In this document: positions 61,401-64,000 of the stretch, piece after piece
Layout: the number at the start of each line of letters is the position of its first letter
Position numbering within the stretch: the first letter of the stretch is position 1
Source of the DNA: Ceriagrion tenellum
Lineage: Eukaryota; Arthropoda; Insecta; Odonata; Coenagrionidae
Direction: 5' to 3'
DNA: 64,000 nt
Assembly (NCBI GenBank): GCA_963169105.1
Contig: OY720642.1
Coordinates: 21,012,965-21,076,964, forward strand
Translations under genes and position numbers: made by a program
Notes under the pieces: model-generated
Database searches by the model: none
Seen by the model: only the letters and a program-made list of their open reading frames with translations
What the model was told of the DNA's origin: nothing

Positions 61401-64000
61401 TAATACTACCTTACCCCTGAAAATCAACCCACTCGATTTCTTAGGTCCCACAGGAAGATTTCCATCAAGAAAGCGTTACTTTCTCCTATGACTTGCCCCA
61501 CATATGGTACACCTTTTTTTTAGAGTCAAGTAACCACACTGTATTTTGAGGACGTTAAATTATCCGGCCATCTGCATTTCGTTCATTTTCCATGACTCAC
61601 ATCTATGAGTTTGCCCGCTCTCATGTTGGTCCTTGACTACCTTCTCTCCTCCTTTGCACCAGCATCCAGCTTATGTCACCCTCCTTGCCTTCCCAAATAT
61701 CTCTCTGCATGCTCCTTCCTTCAACCGTTCTTCGAAACGACTCTTCCGTGGAGACATAGCGGAGCCAAAAATTACCACACTGCACTTTTAGAGTGCGAGC
61801 AGCTCTTTTTTTCTCTTGAATGGATTGGCAAGGCTTTTGAGGGTCAAAGTCGAGGACGAGAACGAGGAAGAGGAGAATGGGTAGCGGGAAGCACGCAGGA
61901 TTATCTCCGCAGACTGTCGCCATAAAATCCTGCAGCTCGTGTAATATGTGGGCCGACCGAAAAAGGCAACACTTCACGTAATCAACCTGCAAATCATCGC
62001 CCTTCTCCACGTTGATGACTAAGAAAAAAAGCAGTGGCAGAATCACGAAGATCCAATCTATTTTCCCGCTTACACCTAGGATGACGGCCATTTCTACACC
62101 CTTCGTTTATATTTACCGCATCTGAAACCCATTGACCTATTCTCAACCTCAGCAAAGCATTAAGTGATATTTTTTCGCACTTCAACCACTGATGGTGTCA
62201 CAACATGCATGTTTGATATCATGCACAGCAACGATGAAAATGCAGCTAGGGCTTTGCTTTTTGCTTTGTTCGAAGCGATGCGCTAGTTTGACATAGAAAT
62301 AGGTGAACACAATATATTAGCTTCCCGTTTTAATAAGTCATTTCCCTAGAAAAGATATGATTAGTCACTTAACTAGTTATATTCAACAATGCCTGATAAG
62401 ATTTGATAGAAGTTCATGGTGAAATGAAGGAACTTGAAAGTATTCACTCGTGGGTATAACCAAGTTCTTTTCACACTAATTGTTCAAAATAAGGGTAAAG
62501 AAGCATATTTTTCTGACCTTAGCAGAAATTGAGGGAAACATTGGTTATAACGTGGAAATCATAAATGATATTCCGCTTATTATGTTGTGAGTTAATGTCC
62601 TAAATTATGGTACGGATTATTTCATGCGAATTACAGCTCTTTGACACATTACTGAATTATGTATAGGTTCACTCCATTGATTTACAACACATATTTAGTA
62701 AAATATCAATATTTAACATTCAATCTCTTTTTTAGCTTTATGATTGCCCCGGAAATACTCATAGCTGATGTTTGCATAGGTAGAAGCATAGTTAACATAT
62801 TCGCCTTAGAGGCCTATTCATCAAGCTATTTTACTACGGCAGCGGAATCTATGTAGTCTTTTAACGAGCTATAAAAAAGATTTACTCTATTTACAATAGA
62901 CGCGTTGTAAAAGATGCGCTTATCATCATGAGGCATTTCTGGAAGGCTCAAGTCGTTTAAAGGCCATTACTGGGATGTTAAGTGACACGTAAAAAGGTAC
63001 TAGCGTACAGTAAGCAGTTTAAAGGCACATAAAAAAGAAGAATATATCATAGAATCGCATTCGTAACGTTATATGACTCTAGATCACATGAAATACGACT
63101 CGAAGGGGTAAGCTGTGCCTTATTAGGAAATTGAATATCATGGACACATAATTCTCCTGTTTCTTTTTTCCAAGTTGCATAATACACACTCGCTGATAGA
63201 GTTACGAAGTATTCCTGAGAGCCAAATGCATCGGCGTCGGTTGAGGGGTGGAAGTACCAACATTGTAAAATTTACATAGTGATCGCATGAATAGTTAAAA
63301 TTTTATTCTCATGATTTAGTGCATCTCTATGGTTTTGGCTAATCAATTTCCACCACAATATCCGTATAAGCAGAGAGAATTAGAAAAAAAGTAATGGAAT
63401 TCATTCTAGATTCTGCAAATGCATTAATAACTATTGTGGAAAATGTTCCAATATATTACAGTATGAACAGTAATTATGAAATACTTTTACAAACTTTGTA
63501 AAATGAAATTACTTTGAAACCAAAGAAGATGAGTTACCATATTTCTGGACCAACGCTACCTGACACTGGATTTGTAACTTACTTTTCTCATATGGAGCTG
63601 CTTAACCTTATGGTAAGAGAATTTCTGTTTACTACGTTCTCTTTTGTCGCAGCCCTGAGAGAATGATAGCAAGTTGGGAAGTGAAATTTGAGTCAGATAT
63701 CAAAGAACCTGACAATTTTCCTGAGGTATAATGAGAGCAAACGTATAGTAATTAAATGAATGCATTTATTTTTTTCCGTACTTTAAGAATGTTGATTTCT
63801 TTTGCATGGCTAGAGCTTCGTCTCGTGTTACTCACTAATCTAGTCTCAATGCTGCTTTAAAATTGTACCTGATAACAAATATAAATTGCAGCAAGAGTAT
63901 ATCAGGATATCATGATGGTTTTTATTTTAAACGTAAATTAATCGAGAGTTAACATTTTCACTAATAATTCTGACCTAAGTTTTTAGGATAGAATTCAAAA
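55461..64000. other. No recognised gene (intron or upstream side of the dpr exon)
   Basis: AT-rich DNA. 56430-56800 has T/C-rich runs. 59268-59331 contains a duplicated GGCACTGAAGYAC phrase around a short palindrome. No dpr signal-peptide exon with a phase 1 donor could be supported; the best candidate, near 62.0 kb, fails on phase. It is most likely intron upstream of the dpr exon. Confidence 0.5.

Noticed and set aside
61621..62091. Minus-strand 156-codon frame starting MAVILG with a hydrophobic stretch (WIFVILPLLFFLVINV), considered as the dpr signal-peptide exon.
   Set aside because: The dpr exon needs a preceding phase 1 donor. In this frame the only candidates (G|GTGTAAGC right after the start, T|GTTGCC) are poor or misplaced, and the rest of the frame has no family resemblance. 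The hydrophobicity could simply reflect T-rich DNA.
1..64000. CRISPR arrays, bacterial operons, rRNA genes and complete tRNA genes.
   Set aside because: No regularly spaced short repeats, no polycistronic coding, no rRNA-like sequence and no complete cloverleaf were seen. The window reads as eukaryotic non-coding DNA with transposons.

Overview
The window is animal nuclear DNA, most likely from an arthropod and probably an insect. The one convincing host exon belongs to the arthropod dpr family of neuronal immunoglobulin-superfamily receptors, it has GT-AG splice sites, and the repeats are typical of insects: a CR1/Jockey-group LINE, a mariner, a tRNA-derived SINE and a MITE-like element. The DNA is AT-rich by eye, with long stretches lacking any convincing frame. 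There are no bacterial-style operons, no CRISPR array and no rRNA. The species cannot be named from the sequence alone.

Layout. 1-4404 holds no recognised gene. 4412-7175 is a 5'-truncated CR1/Jockey-group LINE on the + strand. Its reverse transcriptase frame is still open, and it ends in two stem-loops and a TAGATG-repeat tail. 7176-17512 has no recognised gene and includes two pyrimidine-rich islands (about 10.78-11.48 kb and 16.48-16.97 kb). A tRNA-derived SINE lies at about 17.51-17.82 kb. 17.8-25.2 kb holds purine-rich islands only. 25202-25980 is a TA-flanked, internally deleted and mutated mariner. A little over 100 bp further on, 26087-26779 is a 693 bp MITE-like element with 20 bp perfect terminal inverted repeats and internal copies of its terminal motif. 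31.4-32.45 kb is a decayed minus-strand reverse transcriptase fragment of a second LINE family. 33.5-35.3 kb is a C/T-rich block containing a tandem repeat of about 365 bp (two full copies and a partial third). 50.5-50.85 kb is the C-terminal relic of a third LINE. 52075-52122 is a near-perfect palindrome, and 53.16-53.40 kb is a compact CpG-rich patch.

The host gene. 55199-55443 on the minus strand is a complete internal exon of a dpr gene. It encodes a low-complexity acidic/poly-Gly linker and the start of the first Ig domain, bounded by a polypyrimidine-AG acceptor and a GTGAGT donor. I could not find the partner exons. If the following exon lies at lower coordinates beyond this window, positions 1-55198 are one intron of more than 55 kb and most of the listed repeats are intronic insertions. 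That would fit the very long introns known for dpr genes, but it is inference.

Most of the longer remaining open frames sit in strongly strand-asymmetric C/T or G/A tracts. There the lack of stop codons is a composition effect, so I have not called them genes. I found no convincing new multi-gene system. The most interesting items are the structured tail and apparently exact insertion footprint of the LINE, the repeat architecture of the MITE, the 23 bp palindrome, the recurrent polypurine/polypyrimidine islands and the isolated dpr exon.
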